Positions 50,066 to 60,571 of a DNA stretch of 64,000 nt are shown here, piece after piece (positions within the stretch are counted from its first letter, which is position 1; every line of letters starts with the position of its first letter). Source of the stretch: Stratiolaelaps scimitus (lineage: Eukaryota > Arthropoda > Arachnida > Mesostigmata > Laelapidae); the NCBI GenBank assembly GCA_019614645.1, contig JABWDB010000005.1, forward strand, positions 18,651,001-18,715,000, read 5' to 3'. A model generated the notes under the pieces. That model worked only from the letters and a program-made list of their open reading frames with translations. It did no database searches and was not told where the DNA came from. The position numbers and the translations under genes were made by a program.

Positions 50066-50275
50066 ATGAACCGACCCGACTGTCTGTGTCCTGGACTACT
50101 TTTTCCCCTCGTTGTCTCCGTTCTCCTGATTAATGATCTGACCACCTACGCACTCGGCGACTATCCTATCCTAGCGTTACATGTCGGCTCTAGCTCGTCG
50201 AGGAGGAAAATTGGGAAGCGTCAAGCGCTTGTCTCCTGCTTAGACACCACTTGCTGGATGAAGGCTCAACTTTAG
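50066..50275 (+). CDS. Short ORF resembling a secreted peptide precursor
   Basis: The 69-codon frame has a hydrophobic core GLLFPLVVSVLLI (residues 10-22) and a plausible signal cleavage after ALG (about residue 31). A dibasic IGKR follows at about 49-52, then a 17-residue C-terminal stretch beginning with Gln and holding two Cys four residues apart. That order (signal peptide, dibasic site, N-terminal Gln, Cys ring) suits a neuropeptide-like precursor, but a minus-strand frame overlaps (49831-50145), the Kozak context is ordinary, and the amidation Gly usual for such peptides is absent. With hundreds of short frames in 64 kb one such match can arise by chance. Confidence 0.18.
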   Translation: MNRPDCLCPGLLFPLVVSVLLINDLTTYALGDYPILALHVGSSSSRRKIGKRQALVSCLDTTCWMKAQL

Positions 50276-51530
50276 CCATCTGCCTCGGGGTTTCCCCGGT
50301 TGGATTTTGTGCAAACAGAATGAGCGAAGTGAACGACTACCATGGGGAGATCCATCTCTATCTATCCAAAGACCAAGGACTAGTAGAGATAAGTGTCTGA
50401 ACGGGCGCTAGTACAGTTGTTGAACTTACTTTCGGGGACCAGAGGTCGGGACTGGATGTGACCTGTCGTCACAAAAACAATGCGCATGAACGTTCTGTAC
50501 GATCGAAGGTTAGAGTGATTGGTGGATTTAATCGTTAAAGGCGAAGGTAAATCTTAATTGGCTTGTTAAAGGAGCTGCAAATTTCAAAGGTGCTGGATCT
50601 AATCGATCCCATCAAGAAAGCTACTTGTAGTAATCTTCTACGAAAAGCTTTTAGCTACAAAAACGCATCACGGATATGGCGGAAAATGTAAATGAACTAT
50701 GACTTGTTCGTGCTATCTGTGTTTTTCGTTTGTCTCCGTCATCTAGAGTAGATTATGGCATATTGGGTCAGACTGTTTCTAGTTATTTAATAACATAACA
50801 TGTCGGAGTCGAATTAATCAAACATTTTGAAACGTTCATTGAAGTCTTTCGTCAAACACTCCTGGCCCGTGAATAATGATCCGCACAGCCCTAATAATCC
50901 TCATGTAGCTATTGTAGAACTTTATCTCACTCAGTCGATGTGTGTTCTCCCCTTCGTCAGTTTACTCATGTAATCTTCGTAGGAGAGTGAAGATCCTCTG
51001 TTTGAAGAGGCCATTGAAATGTATGGAATATGATCCTCTCAAAATGCAAGATACGAAAAATCGCCGAGCAGAGGAAATAAAAGAGCGACAACTCTCGCTA
51101 GAGATCAGAGTCGAACAAATTGGATACAACCTTACCCCCGCAACGTCTACCACTCATCCATATACACTCGTCCCATTCCTTGCTTGCTCCCGCGCACTCG
51201 GAAAAACCTCACCGCACAGCCAAACCGCCTTTCCTCAGCCAAGTCGAATCGATATCGCGAAAGGGTTCGTTCGTTTATCACAAGGAATCCCCATCTACAT
51301 CTCTCTCTCTCTGTCTCTCTTCTCGCGCGAGATCTTGCCCTTTCGGCTATATTTCGTCGACTGATGCGCAACCCTGCGGATGGATAAAGGAGTACTGACG
51401 GAGGCGGTTTCCTGACCTGCTCCTGTTTGCGAAGGAGAATGCCGCCCGGTTGCAAGAGCTAAGCGTACGTTCTCTCTCTCTCTCTCTCTCTCTCTGTGGC
51501 TACCCCTGCCTCTCATAGGTCTACATGCAG
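50276..51530 (+). other. Upstream of the 51.5-52.3 kb exon chain
   Basis: Weak exon-like segments with phase-compatible ends exist at 50443-50508 (acceptor GGGGACCAG, donor AAG|GTTAGA) and 50568-50690 (donor AT|GTAAAT), both open. I could not connect them to the next exon. A long CT run (51471-51496) lies just ahead of the acceptor at 51530. Confidence 0.25.
51471..51496. repeat. (CT)n microsatellite
   Basis: A pure CT run that together with the following pyrimidine-rich sequence forms the tract before the acceptor at 51530. Confidence 0.9.
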
Positions 51531-52323
51531 AGCCACAAATTAATTGCACCACTACCAAAGAGTGTATGTGAAGCGGAAAGCCTAACAATACGGCAGGACC
51601 TTGATGGGATTGGCCCATTGGCGTATACGCGAGTCGACCAGGTTAGGTCGCACCTTACCAATATAATGATTATCCTGATCGTGACGGCTAGGATAACACG
51701 AAACACACAAAATGTAATTGAATCTTTTCAAATGGGGAAGTTTTCTTATGTTGGTTCAACGCGAACACGATCGGTCCCTGCTTTTCCCACGAGCCTTGGC
51801 AAACACCTGTTAGAAAAGGAAGCGTTGTATTTCCTCTTATTTTTTAGTGTATTTTTTCATATTTCGTAAAAGAGCTTCCCCGAGTGCTTCATCGAAATCA
51901 GCGTGTTCATGGATACCGAACAAAAAAAAACAAAAAGAAGACGAAAAATAGATTCAAGTCCCATTAGGCGACTGCGAAAGGTAGCGATTAGTATCAGGAA
52001 GAGAAAGATCAAAAGAATATCTCAGTGTAAATGGACGTGCGTTTTTGCGCCTGACGGACACCAAATCCTAAGGTTTTACCATAAGAAACACCGAGTGGAA
52101 ATCGCCATGCAACAATATGATAAGTATCTCGCTGGAACCACATCCATTGTCATCTTCAAAAGAAAAGTAAGAATATATTCTTTGGAGGACGGAGAACTAA
52201 TTTGCTGGAAATATTTTGTTATGATAAACAAATTCATTTCTTTCATAGGAAAATCAATGCTTTGTACAAAAATACAATCAAAACATAGCCACCCCTTTAT
52301 CGTTCGTTGTTTCCTTAAACTAG
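51531..52323 (+). CDS. 3' terminal three-exon chain of an unidentified gene
   Basis: Exons 51531-51641, 52026-52166 and 52249-52323 join in phase 0 throughout, giving 108 residues to a TAG. Acceptors are CTACATGCAG after a long CT tract, AATATCTCAG (weak) and a very good TTCATTTCTTTCATAG; donors are CAG|GTTAGG and AAA|GTAAGA. AATAAA follows 78 bases after the stop. The peptide includes EAESLTIRQDLDGIGPLAY, CKWTCVFAPDGHQILRF and ENQCFVQKYNQN, with Cys spacing that might suit an extracellular domain (a CUB-like C-x-W start is a possibility only). The gene must begin upstream, since no Met opens the first exon in frame. A single 168-codon frame runs through exon 2 and both adjoining introns and might be mistaken for the gene. 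Confidence 0.42.
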
Positions 52324-52400
52324 AGCTAACTGAGTCTAACCGATTATGTCAGTCCATTTCCTATCTCGCTCTCTCTTTCGCCAATGGCGACGACGCCCAT

Positions 52401-52406
52401 AATAAA
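52401..52406 (+). terminator. Polyadenylation signal AATAAA
   Basis: Lies 78 bases after the TAG of the proposed plus-strand terminal exon, a usual distance. The motif alone is common, so it supports rather than proves the gene end. Confidence 0.45.
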
Positions 52407-52590
52407 TGACAGCCATTTTTTTTGCTACTACACAGCCTTCGCAGCCTCTTCGCATCACGTTGATATGTTTGTACTGGTATATTGTAATCGTATAGGCGTG
52501 GCTGTTAAAGACGGACACTCACTGGTTCTTTGCCACAGCCATAGTCGAAGCACAACCTCCAACCTCGCAGTGGTGGCCAACCTGGTCCAC

Positions 52591-52609
52591 ATATACATAT
52601 ATATATATA

Positions 52610-52640
<31 letters not shown>

Positions 52641-52642
52641 AT
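52591..52642. repeat. Compound (TA)n(TG)n microsatellite
   Basis: An AT run passes into a pure GT run of about 25 bases. Confidence 0.95.
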
Positions 52643-53520
52643 AACTGTCAGCAACCAGAGGCAAGATAAATGAATACAGATGGAAGGAGTATAGTAATTC
52701 TATCCATCGTACGAGCAACCGAGATGCACGCCAGCTCTTTCACATGACGATGAAGCTTGCAACTTTTTTACTTCCTGTCAAAAGGCCCATTTATTAACCC
52801 TTACTACTGCAAAATGAAACACTCACCGCTGCTGTCACTGACTGTTGTCGCTTCTGCTACTGCAGCTGCTGATAATGATGATGCTTGAGGAATGATTGCA
52901 AACTCCGCAAGCCCACACAATTCGAAGGGTTTGTCTCAGGGCGACTTCATCGCCTCATGCGTCCTCTGTCTGACGATTGTGTCGACGTTAGTGTGTGAGT
53001 GTGATTAACATCCGTAAAAAGCAATGAAAAACGAGCTAGCTATACAATGTCGCTACTATGTAACGACTATGGACGAAAGATAGGGGTAGACTGGCAGAAC
53101 TGCTGTCTTCGTGATGTACAGCTTGACGGCCGGGGTGTCCCTAAGCCGATGTCTATATATATGATACGTCGATTTTTGCTGTCTGTCATCCTGTCACTGT
53201 GCACTTCTCTCTGTTCTCCGTAGTGATCTGCAGTCTACGTGGTTTAGCCTAACGTATTCGCGTAGGATACATCAGATAGATTTGCTATGACAGCAGCAGG
53301 CTCGCGTCATCGTACAATTATCTAGGTACTGATAAAGTAGGCTGCAGTTCGCTCTAAAGGCGGCACGAACGGGGCAAACCGGCGTAGTCAAGCAGAAAAC
53401 ACTGAGCAAAGTCAAAGAAAGGCAAACTGAACATACACAGACACAGACACACGCAAGGACCGACAAGTACGGGCTTCTTTTGTTCTCAATCGAATCGTCC
53501 ATCGCCCATCCACTCACAGT

Positions 53521-53573
53521 CTCCCTCTCTCTCTCTCTCTATCTATATATATATATATTATATATATATATAT
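53521..53573. repeat. Compound (CT)n(TA)n microsatellite
   Basis: A CT run, then ATCTA, then TA with one phase slip near 53560. Confidence 0.95.
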
Positions 53574-54063
53574 GGTCATGCGGTCTGCGTTCCCTACGTT
53601 CATACCAATCACTTCGTACGAAACGTAAAGTTGAAAAGCTCTTCTACTCCGAAGAGTGGGAGTGGTGGCGACCAGTGGAAGGAATCAGCGCGGCGCCATC
53701 GTCTGCGTGGCATATGCCGAATGAGCCGGGTGTCTCTAGTTCTCGCTTAGCTGGGTAGCTATTATATTATATTTTGTATGCGTTATCGTTTACTGGGCGG
53801 CGGCGGTGGCAGCGGCAGCAACGGTGAATCTGTCTGTCCGTGTGGCTCAAAGTAGTGCCCATATGTAACGAATAGTATTCTGCGTGTCCTGCCTCGTTGC
53901 CGCTGCTTCTGCTGCTGCAGTTACTGCTTGCCCCGTTCTATAATGATGAGCTACGTGTGTGCTGTTGCCGTTGGCGTGGTGGGTGTGATTTGCAAGGGAG
54001 CACTTTGTAGTCCATCGGCTTCAACTAGTCAGCCAACGAGTGCGCGCCGCGAGAGAGAGACTG

Positions 54064-54124
54064 AGATATATATATATATATTTATATATATATACCGAGA
54101 TAGAGCGAGAGAGATAGAGAGAGA
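54064..54124. repeat. Compound (TA)n(GA)n microsatellite
   Basis: An interrupted TA run is followed by GAGATAGAGA units. Confidence 0.9.
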
Positions 54125-54398
54125 CTAGTAACAAGAAGTAGCAGTACCAGTAGAAGCGGTGGCAGCAACAGTGGAAGTCGTACTTCGACGTGTTGTGCCT
54201 AAGTCAACGCGGGTGCGAGTTCACGCCGTGAGCGCCGTCCCACGGGCACTTGAACAACGTATGGCGGGCGATGTTTGAATAAGAGCGGGCGTCAATTCCG
54301 ATGAGCAGCAGCTCAGTGGATACCTAGCGCCAGCTCACGGTGGCTCTGACGATGACTGCCGCCGCTGCTTTGATTGGCGAAAGCAGCACCCGCAGTGG

Positions 54399-54541
54399 TC
54401 GCAGCAGCAGCAGCAGACACAGCCAGTCGCATCATTGAACAGCGCGTTACGAGACGCCGGCTGCCGCACGAGCTAACACGAAGTGGTTGGCAATATCTCT
54501 GCTTCTTCAGCTGCTGCTGCTGCTGCAGCAGTTGTTGCTGT
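54399..54541. repeat. Complementary CAG and CTG triplet runs
   Basis: CAG units near 54399-54416 and CTG units near 54509-54532 are complementary and about 90 bases apart. Confidence 0.8.
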
Positions 54542-55552
54542 TATTAGTGTCGTTGTTGACGTCGTCGTCGTTGTTGTTGTTATGGTATAGTACCGTCGTG
54601 GCTACTGCCTTCCGCCGTAGCCCGGGAAGGCGTTAGAGTTATGGCCTCAAAGGTCGTCGTCGTTGTCGTCTACTGGCGCGCCGCTGCCGCTGTAACTGCT
54701 TCTTTCTCCTTCAACTCTTTATTCTATTCCCCTTTTTCTAAACCAAACCATTCGCGTTTCGTGGCGGCGGCGTAGTTTCTTCTGCACAACTAACACACTA
54801 TGTATCAGCAAGCAGAGATATGCTACGCGGTGCTAACCGAGGCGTTCGTTGAGGCGTCTTGATAGGCGATGCTTTGCCCCCAATATTCTTTATATATTTG
54901 ACTAGCGAGTAGTGCCAACGGCGACATGGCATAACTAGTCAGCAGAGGAGGGCTCGGACAAGATGAAGATGACGTAGAAAGAACGTGCCGAGATATAGAG
55001 AAATGAAGAGCCAGATTGGAGAGCTTGCAGCAAAAGCCCCAACAGCAGCAGCGGTTATAGCGTGTCTAACGTCGCTGTCTGGCTACGCTAGTATATAGAT
55101 ATATATGGTGATGATGTTGCTGCTGATCAAACCGATGCGGCTGCTGCAGCTGCTGCTGACTGTTTAGCTTCTCTTTAGTTCAACCGCTAGCGTTTGGCAC
55201 TATTTGTTCATCTCATCACGGCCAGAGCGGCGATCTATTCTATTCAGCCACTGAAGGTTGTATTATTTAAAGTAGCAACTGCTGTTGTTGCGTGGAAAAA
55301 TGAATCGTGGGAAGGCCGTCTGTAGAGGCAGTAGGCGAAGCGATTTACTCTGGGAAGATCCAACAGAACGAGAATGAAAGGACATAGATTGAACGGTCAT
55401 ACAGTGATGGATAAGAATCGTATCGTTATTTTACTAGGCATTGTTAGATACAGTGGATAAGCGGGTCGACGAATCTCTATCAGAAATGGAGGAGGAGTGA
55501 GGAAATGATTTGCGTTTTGTAGAATCCCCAATGTACATATTGTGTATACAGA

Positions 55553-55575
55553 ATATATATATATATATATATATA

Positions 55576-55634
<59 letters not shown>
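55553..55634. repeat. Longest (TA)n tract in the window
   Basis: About 80 bases of alternating AT with one C interruption near 55577. Prone to cruciform extrusion and to length errors in assembly. Confidence 0.95.
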
Positions 55635-55635
<1 letters not shown>

Positions 55636-57200
55636 ACTGTACCTGACACAGGTGACTGAAAGGAAATATGTATATAAATGACAAAGGACATATGTACATG
55701 CATGGGTTCGATGCAGCAAGCGGTGGATGGCTGCACGTAGTGGAAACACCAAGTGTCGACATAGGCTGACAGTGAAGAAAATTGTCCACAATTTTATCTT
55801 TCGTAGGATTTAGCGCTCATAGACTACGGATTGAGTTCTCCCGATTGCTTCTATTGGAGAGAGATTACTCTCCAGGTGGTATATAATAAAAATAATCAAT
55901 ACCGATTGACGGGACGTTACCTTTATTGTGTCCGTCTGTACGGAATTGGCCAAATCAGCCAGCCAACGAAATCCCCCGCCAAACACTTAAGTACTGGAAC
56001 TGCTTCAGAAGGAGACATCTCGCGCTCGAGTAATCGCAACAGGGAGGGAACAAGACGCCTCGCTGAATACACACCAATTAGATGGAACTTAAATATAATC
56101 TGTTGCCCTAATCAGGAACGGTCGGCTTTCAATTGCCCATGGGCCCCCTTGATGAAAGTTGCAATTTGTCCCCCTCACGCCTTCACGCGTCCGCATTGCG
56201 TATTAACGACAGCCAGTGTTGCAGCTCAATGTGGCTCGCAATTTGCGAGGTGAGCCATCGTCCTTTGGCGAGAGACTCTTGCTTAGGTGTTGTGTCGTTC
56301 CCGTTGAGTGGGCTGGGAGTCGCACGACCTAAACGTAGCTGTTGTCGCACGAAGAAGCACAGGACCGGCAGGCCACATCATGATGGATTAAGATAAATCA
56401 ACGATTCACTGTCGAATGGAGCAGCACGGGAGGGAGACGGCGTGTACCCACATGGTACGCAGAGGCAAACGCGTTTCGACTCGCGGTAGAGTTTATGCGG
56501 GGGTGATGTCCACGCATTCGGTGTCGCCCTTGTATGACAAGGAGTGGCGAAGACACACGCTATCGAGTCGCAGCGGTGCCGAGTAGAGTCGACTCGCGTG
56601 CAAAATGTCTGCCAGAGGGGCAGTTGTACGCCGGCATGAGAGAGGCGTGGACAGTGAAACGAGGCGTATAGAGATAGTGGATCATGGAGCTTGATATAGC
56701 GCCAACAGACTGCCGCTCGAATGGTTATTTTGAGAATTCCTACTCTTGTCGAACGGCTCGAAACTATACCCCAGGAGTCTGTATAGAGCGTTCGTGGATA
56801 GCATTGTTCGTGTTTCGGCAGGAGAAAGGTGGGATACCGTAAAATCAGTTCTTACGTGACCTCTACTACTAGTGTTACTCGAAATATCGAAGACGCGTGT
56901 GTGCGTAAGTTAAAGTATTAGTGGATCCAAGGTCAATCAGCTCTCAGGTGGCCCAGTTCTGACTCGACGCGTATCTAGCCAAGTTGTACATGGGTCGAAC
57001 ACTGTCCTTCTGCTTGAAATGAAGAAACGAATTCGGCAACAAAGAAATCCTTTAGAACAATGTTCTTCATTGTTACGATATCAATAGGTTTACTTTTGCT
57101 ATAATAATAATAATAGTAATATTATGAAAACAGTTGCACACCGTGGCACATTTGCATTTTCAAGGGGTCCGCCTTATGAAGCAATACCAAAAGCAGTACC

Positions 57201-57235
57201 GTGGACGTTAAATGTTGGCTGTGGGTCAGCCCGGA
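57201..57235 (+). repeat. Copy of dispersed repeat A
   Basis: Shares AATGTTGGCTGT and GTCAGCCCG with the minus strand of the 71-bp insert at 41.5 kb, and TGGACGTTAAA with 25474-25492. It is followed by a short TTTATTTATTA-like stretch that could be a tail. Confidence 0.65.
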
Positions 57236-57451
57236 GAATTTATTTATTATAAAAACAGTATCAGTATTATTCATTGCTCAACACAGACTGGTGTAAGTAC
57301 CAAATTTCTGACTATAAGCACACCACTATGCTATACAAGTATACTAGCCGAAGCGCCTTAGGGGATCACTAAAATATATTATATAGGGTACTTAATGTGT
57401 GGATATTCGCACCGCCGTTGTGATCAATGTCGGCGCGTTATCCAATTTCTA

Positions 57452-57455
<4 letters not shown>

Positions 57456-57486
<31 letters not shown>
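57456..57486. repeat. (TA)n microsatellite
   Basis: A pure TA run of about 30 bases. Confidence 0.95.
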
Positions 57487-57489
<3 letters not shown>

Positions 57490-57961
57490 TGTAATTTGCA
57501 CCTGTGAAAACAATTAATTCGTGGAGTTTTATGGATGCGTGAGACTGGGACACCAATAACTGACCTTGACTCGAAAATACGAGGCTGGCATACCTTAACC
57601 TCTTTTAGGTTCAGCGACATCTAGTGATTTGTCCTGTACTTGAACCTATGGGCCTGTCCGTTGCCGTTCTCCAACGTTGACAATGTGTCGACAGGAGCAG
57701 GCCACTTAACACACAGACGCCGCTCGTTCATCACCTCGTGATATTAATCCGGTCCTATCAACAAACTCGTACCGAATATATCCGACATTGCGTTGCTACT
57801 GCCGTAGTATGCCGTGTTCGCCAGCTTCGATTTCACCGGTTGCTGCCGAACCTGACGACATTTCAAATCTCTACTGATCCATACGGAGAGATACGCGCAA
57901 CGCTCCTGTATCACTTGTGTGTGTGTGTGTGTTATAAACGGATACGACAAAAAATATCGAA

Positions 57962-58052
57962 TCGAATCAGCCTGGTGGTAGAGTGTATTCTTTGATTAGT
58001 TAACGTTACCACTAACCTTGGCAATCGACACGCTGCCAATGGCAAGCCTAAC
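57962..58052 (+). mobile_element. Probable tRNA-derived SINE remnant
   Basis: AGCCTGGTGGTAGAGTG (57970-57986) resembles a tRNA A box (pol III promoter). About 50 bases later 58021-58050 matches 63829-63858 with three or four differences (GCAATCG-CACGCTGCCA-TGGCAA-CCTA). No B box was found, so it looks internally deleted. Confidence 0.5.
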
Positions 58053-58268
58053 CAACGAACAAGGGAGAGACCTTTGCTCTGGTCCTGGAGAGACCAGACT
58101 TAGATTACTCTGGCAATGCTCGTTTGCCTTTGTCGACCTCGACCAGTAGCTCCAGGACGCTCGGCCGCCATCGTCGCTTTTACCTGTTACCTGGTGGTTA
58201 AGTAGTAACAGAATCGAGCGGACGACTCTTAGTGAACCGATATCGATACATCGTAACGAGAAACGAAC

Positions 58269-58387
58269 CTCTGGCGATAGCTGGTGTCGCCGCTCGAGTG
58301 GCCTATACTTGCACTACTACTGACAGTCGATGAGCGCCCAAATGTATATTTGCATGCGGCTATGGCACCGACGGTTAGCCATGTACC
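58269..58387 (-). CDS. Candidate internal exon, unknown protein
   Basis: Inside a 140-codon minus-strand frame (58229-58651), acceptor TATTATATTCCAG and donor AGAG|GTTCGT delimit 119 open nt, phase 0 in and phase 2 out. It encodes GTWLTVGAIAACKYTFGRSS followed by a Ser/Thr-rich stretch. I do not recognise it and could not find partner exons. The surrounding frame is also open, so a longer exon is possible. Confidence 0.22.
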
Positions 58388-58876
58388 CTGGAATATAATA
58401 TGTCCGCAGGTAGAATGTACTAATATAATGTGTATTTCCTCAGCTAGGTCTTTATTAAGTTTCATAGTATTTGAATGACATGAGGATATGTAGCTTGTCA
58501 CTGAAATATTACATAAACACAATTTCGTCATTTTCGAGGAAAATATATAGGCTAGATGAGATATGATGAACAGATCGATATAACGCATATAATTAACAAC
58601 ATTGTGTGAAGCGATCATCAAGGGCGAGCAAGCTTTGCACTTTGCAGCCATTATATCAACGTTCCGAATTGGTCAAAGTCTCGCGATCCTGACGTATCTG
58701 ATATCTGTTGCTGTAGACGTTGTCCATTTAATAATATAATATCAATTTTGTATATTGTCCACTAAACAATACAGATATTATGCTGTACATGTCTGACTGA
58801 TATTCTGAACAAATTAATTTACATACATCAATTAAGCACTTCATCTATCTATATGCAAAGACAACCACGTAGCAGC

Positions 58877-58879
<3 letters not shown>

Positions 58880-58912
<33 letters not shown>
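58880..58912. repeat. (TA)n microsatellite
   Basis: A pure TA run of about 32 bases. Confidence 0.95.
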
Positions 58913-58913
<1 letters not shown>

Positions 58914-59098
58914 CTGTTCCGTCTAGCGAGATTATATCTCTGGCGGGGGAGATCCTATGAGTGTTCGGAGACATGGGGAGACTGACTAATGCCTGTCATT
59001 CTCTCTGTCTCTCGTCGGGTCATTCATAGCCACCCGTTTTGTCTGTCTGATTATAATTCGCAGCTCGTATGTTTCTTTGCATCTTACGTTCTCATTTT

Positions 59099-59117
59099 TC
59101 TCTCTCTCTTTCTCTAT

Positions 59118-59175
<58 letters not shown>
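59099..59175. repeat. Compound (CT)n(TA)n microsatellite
   Basis: A CT-rich lead and a long AT run with one phase slip near 59165. Confidence 0.95.
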
Positions 59176-59604
59176 CGTTTGTTTGTTTGTCTCTTCCTTC
59201 GAGTTTCGACGATTTCCCGCCACCAACCGGTCGCGTGCGCTGTAGCCCTCCGAGCTCATGGCGAAGCCTGTGTACGCTAACAGAGCCATAGTAGCGGCAA
59301 GCATTTCCTCACAGTGTTCATCTCTCTCTCTCGCCCTCGGTTGGCTGATGTCTATTCTCTTGTCGCGCAATCAGCCTGCAAGCGATCCTCTTCTTCTCGG
59401 TGTGACGCACTGTTCGCGTCCGCGTCCCAGCGCCACCGCCGCCGGCTTTACGGGAATACCACGAAAAGTTGTCGGCCACCATGCGCGTTCGTGACGCTTC
59501 CCACCGATGGAGAAACTCGCGCAAGCAGAGTATAATAGTTGTCGATTCTTCCTCTCCGATCACGGTCTGCTCTGTCGCGTAACGGTGCTGGTCGTTTGTG
59601 CGGC

Positions 59605-59669
59605 GGCAGCACCAGCAGCAGCAGCAGTGATGGTACGGGACGAGCAACTGCTGCTGCTGCTGCTGCTGC
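59605..59669. repeat. CAG run followed by CTG run
   Basis: (CAG)n at about 59613-59628 and (CTG)n at 59648-59669, complementary and 20 bases apart, able to form a strong hairpin. Confidence 0.85.
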
Positions 59670-60548
59670 CCGCGTAGAGGATGATGATAAGATTGTAGTC
59701 CTTACGACGACCACGACGAAAAGAAGTCGATGTCTTCTCGATGCCACAGGAAACCCTGTACGAAGGCGCATTCGAGCTGCGAGCAGGCGGCCAGCAGCGA
59801 TGTCGCCTGCCATAGCTAGCTCTGGCTAACATGCCGTTTGCTGTTCTAGCCTATATCGTTTGGTAGCTGGGTTGCTTCTGCTGGTCGACGCTGGCACACG
59901 AACGGCCGCCGGGCCTGATCGGGTCTGATCTCATCTGCTCTCCTCATGATGCGGCCCTTGCGGACATCACCACTGCGACAAGCAGACTCGAACCACCGCA
60001 GCTGCAACCACGGCAGCATCTTATGAGAGCAACCAGCGAGCCAGCTAGACCCCCCCCCCTTCCCCTTTCCAACATCTCGCGATTTCTCTCGTTTCTCCCT
60101 GCCTTCCCGGGTCGTCCTCGTGCCCGTGTTGGTTAGCTGTCGGAATGTTTGCGAATATGTCATTCGGCGTTTAGCGACGGCTGCCCGATAGGCCAAGACA
60201 GGACGGCCGAGTAAAGGCAGAGGTGGCCGTCACTTTTAGCCGCCGCCCGCAGCAGCAGCAGTCTGTTGTAGGCTGCAACAAAACCAACCCGACAGACAGA
60301 CAGCCGAACGGACGGACGGACGAACAGACAGCTCAGTCAGTTCGTCAGTAGTCACAGAGATCACCGAGTCCATCTATACCCGATCAGCCAACGGGGGAGG
60401 GTGAGCGGTTGACGCAAAGGATGCTTGCTGGCGGGAAGGGACCAACGTTGGCGGGTGAAACAGGGAGAGATTAAGCTCTCAGGCAATGGAGAGCTAGCAA
60501 GCTAGATGGCAAGTAAGCAAAAGCCCTAAAGAGCAGAGAGACCGCTCG

Positions 60549-60571
60549 AGAGAGAGAGAGAGAGAGAGAGA
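60549..60571. repeat. (GA)n microsatellite
   Basis: A pure GA run of about 22 bases. Confidence 0.95.

Larger units (their letters stand above)
52407..57961. other. Microsatellite- and triplet-rich non-coding interval
   Basis: Compound (TA)n(TG)n at 52591-52642, (CT)n(TA)n 53521-53573, (TA)n(GA)n 54064-54124, an 80-bp (TA)n at 55553-55634 and (TA)n 57456-57486. Many CAG/CTG runs lie in 53.8-55.2 kb. A 140-codon plus frame (55831-56253) ends against a donor-like GAG|GTGAGC but has no other support. Confidence 0.45.

Noticed and set aside
51903..52409. 168-codon plus-strand frame taken as a single CDS
   Set aside because: Better explained as a proposed exon plus adjoining intron sequence; strong donor and acceptor sites inside it give a phase-consistent spliced reading.
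53928..54128. Plus-strand ORF with a signal-peptide-like start (MMSYVCAVAVGVVGV)
   Set aside because: It runs directly into TA and GA microsatellites and has no donor site or conserved sequence.
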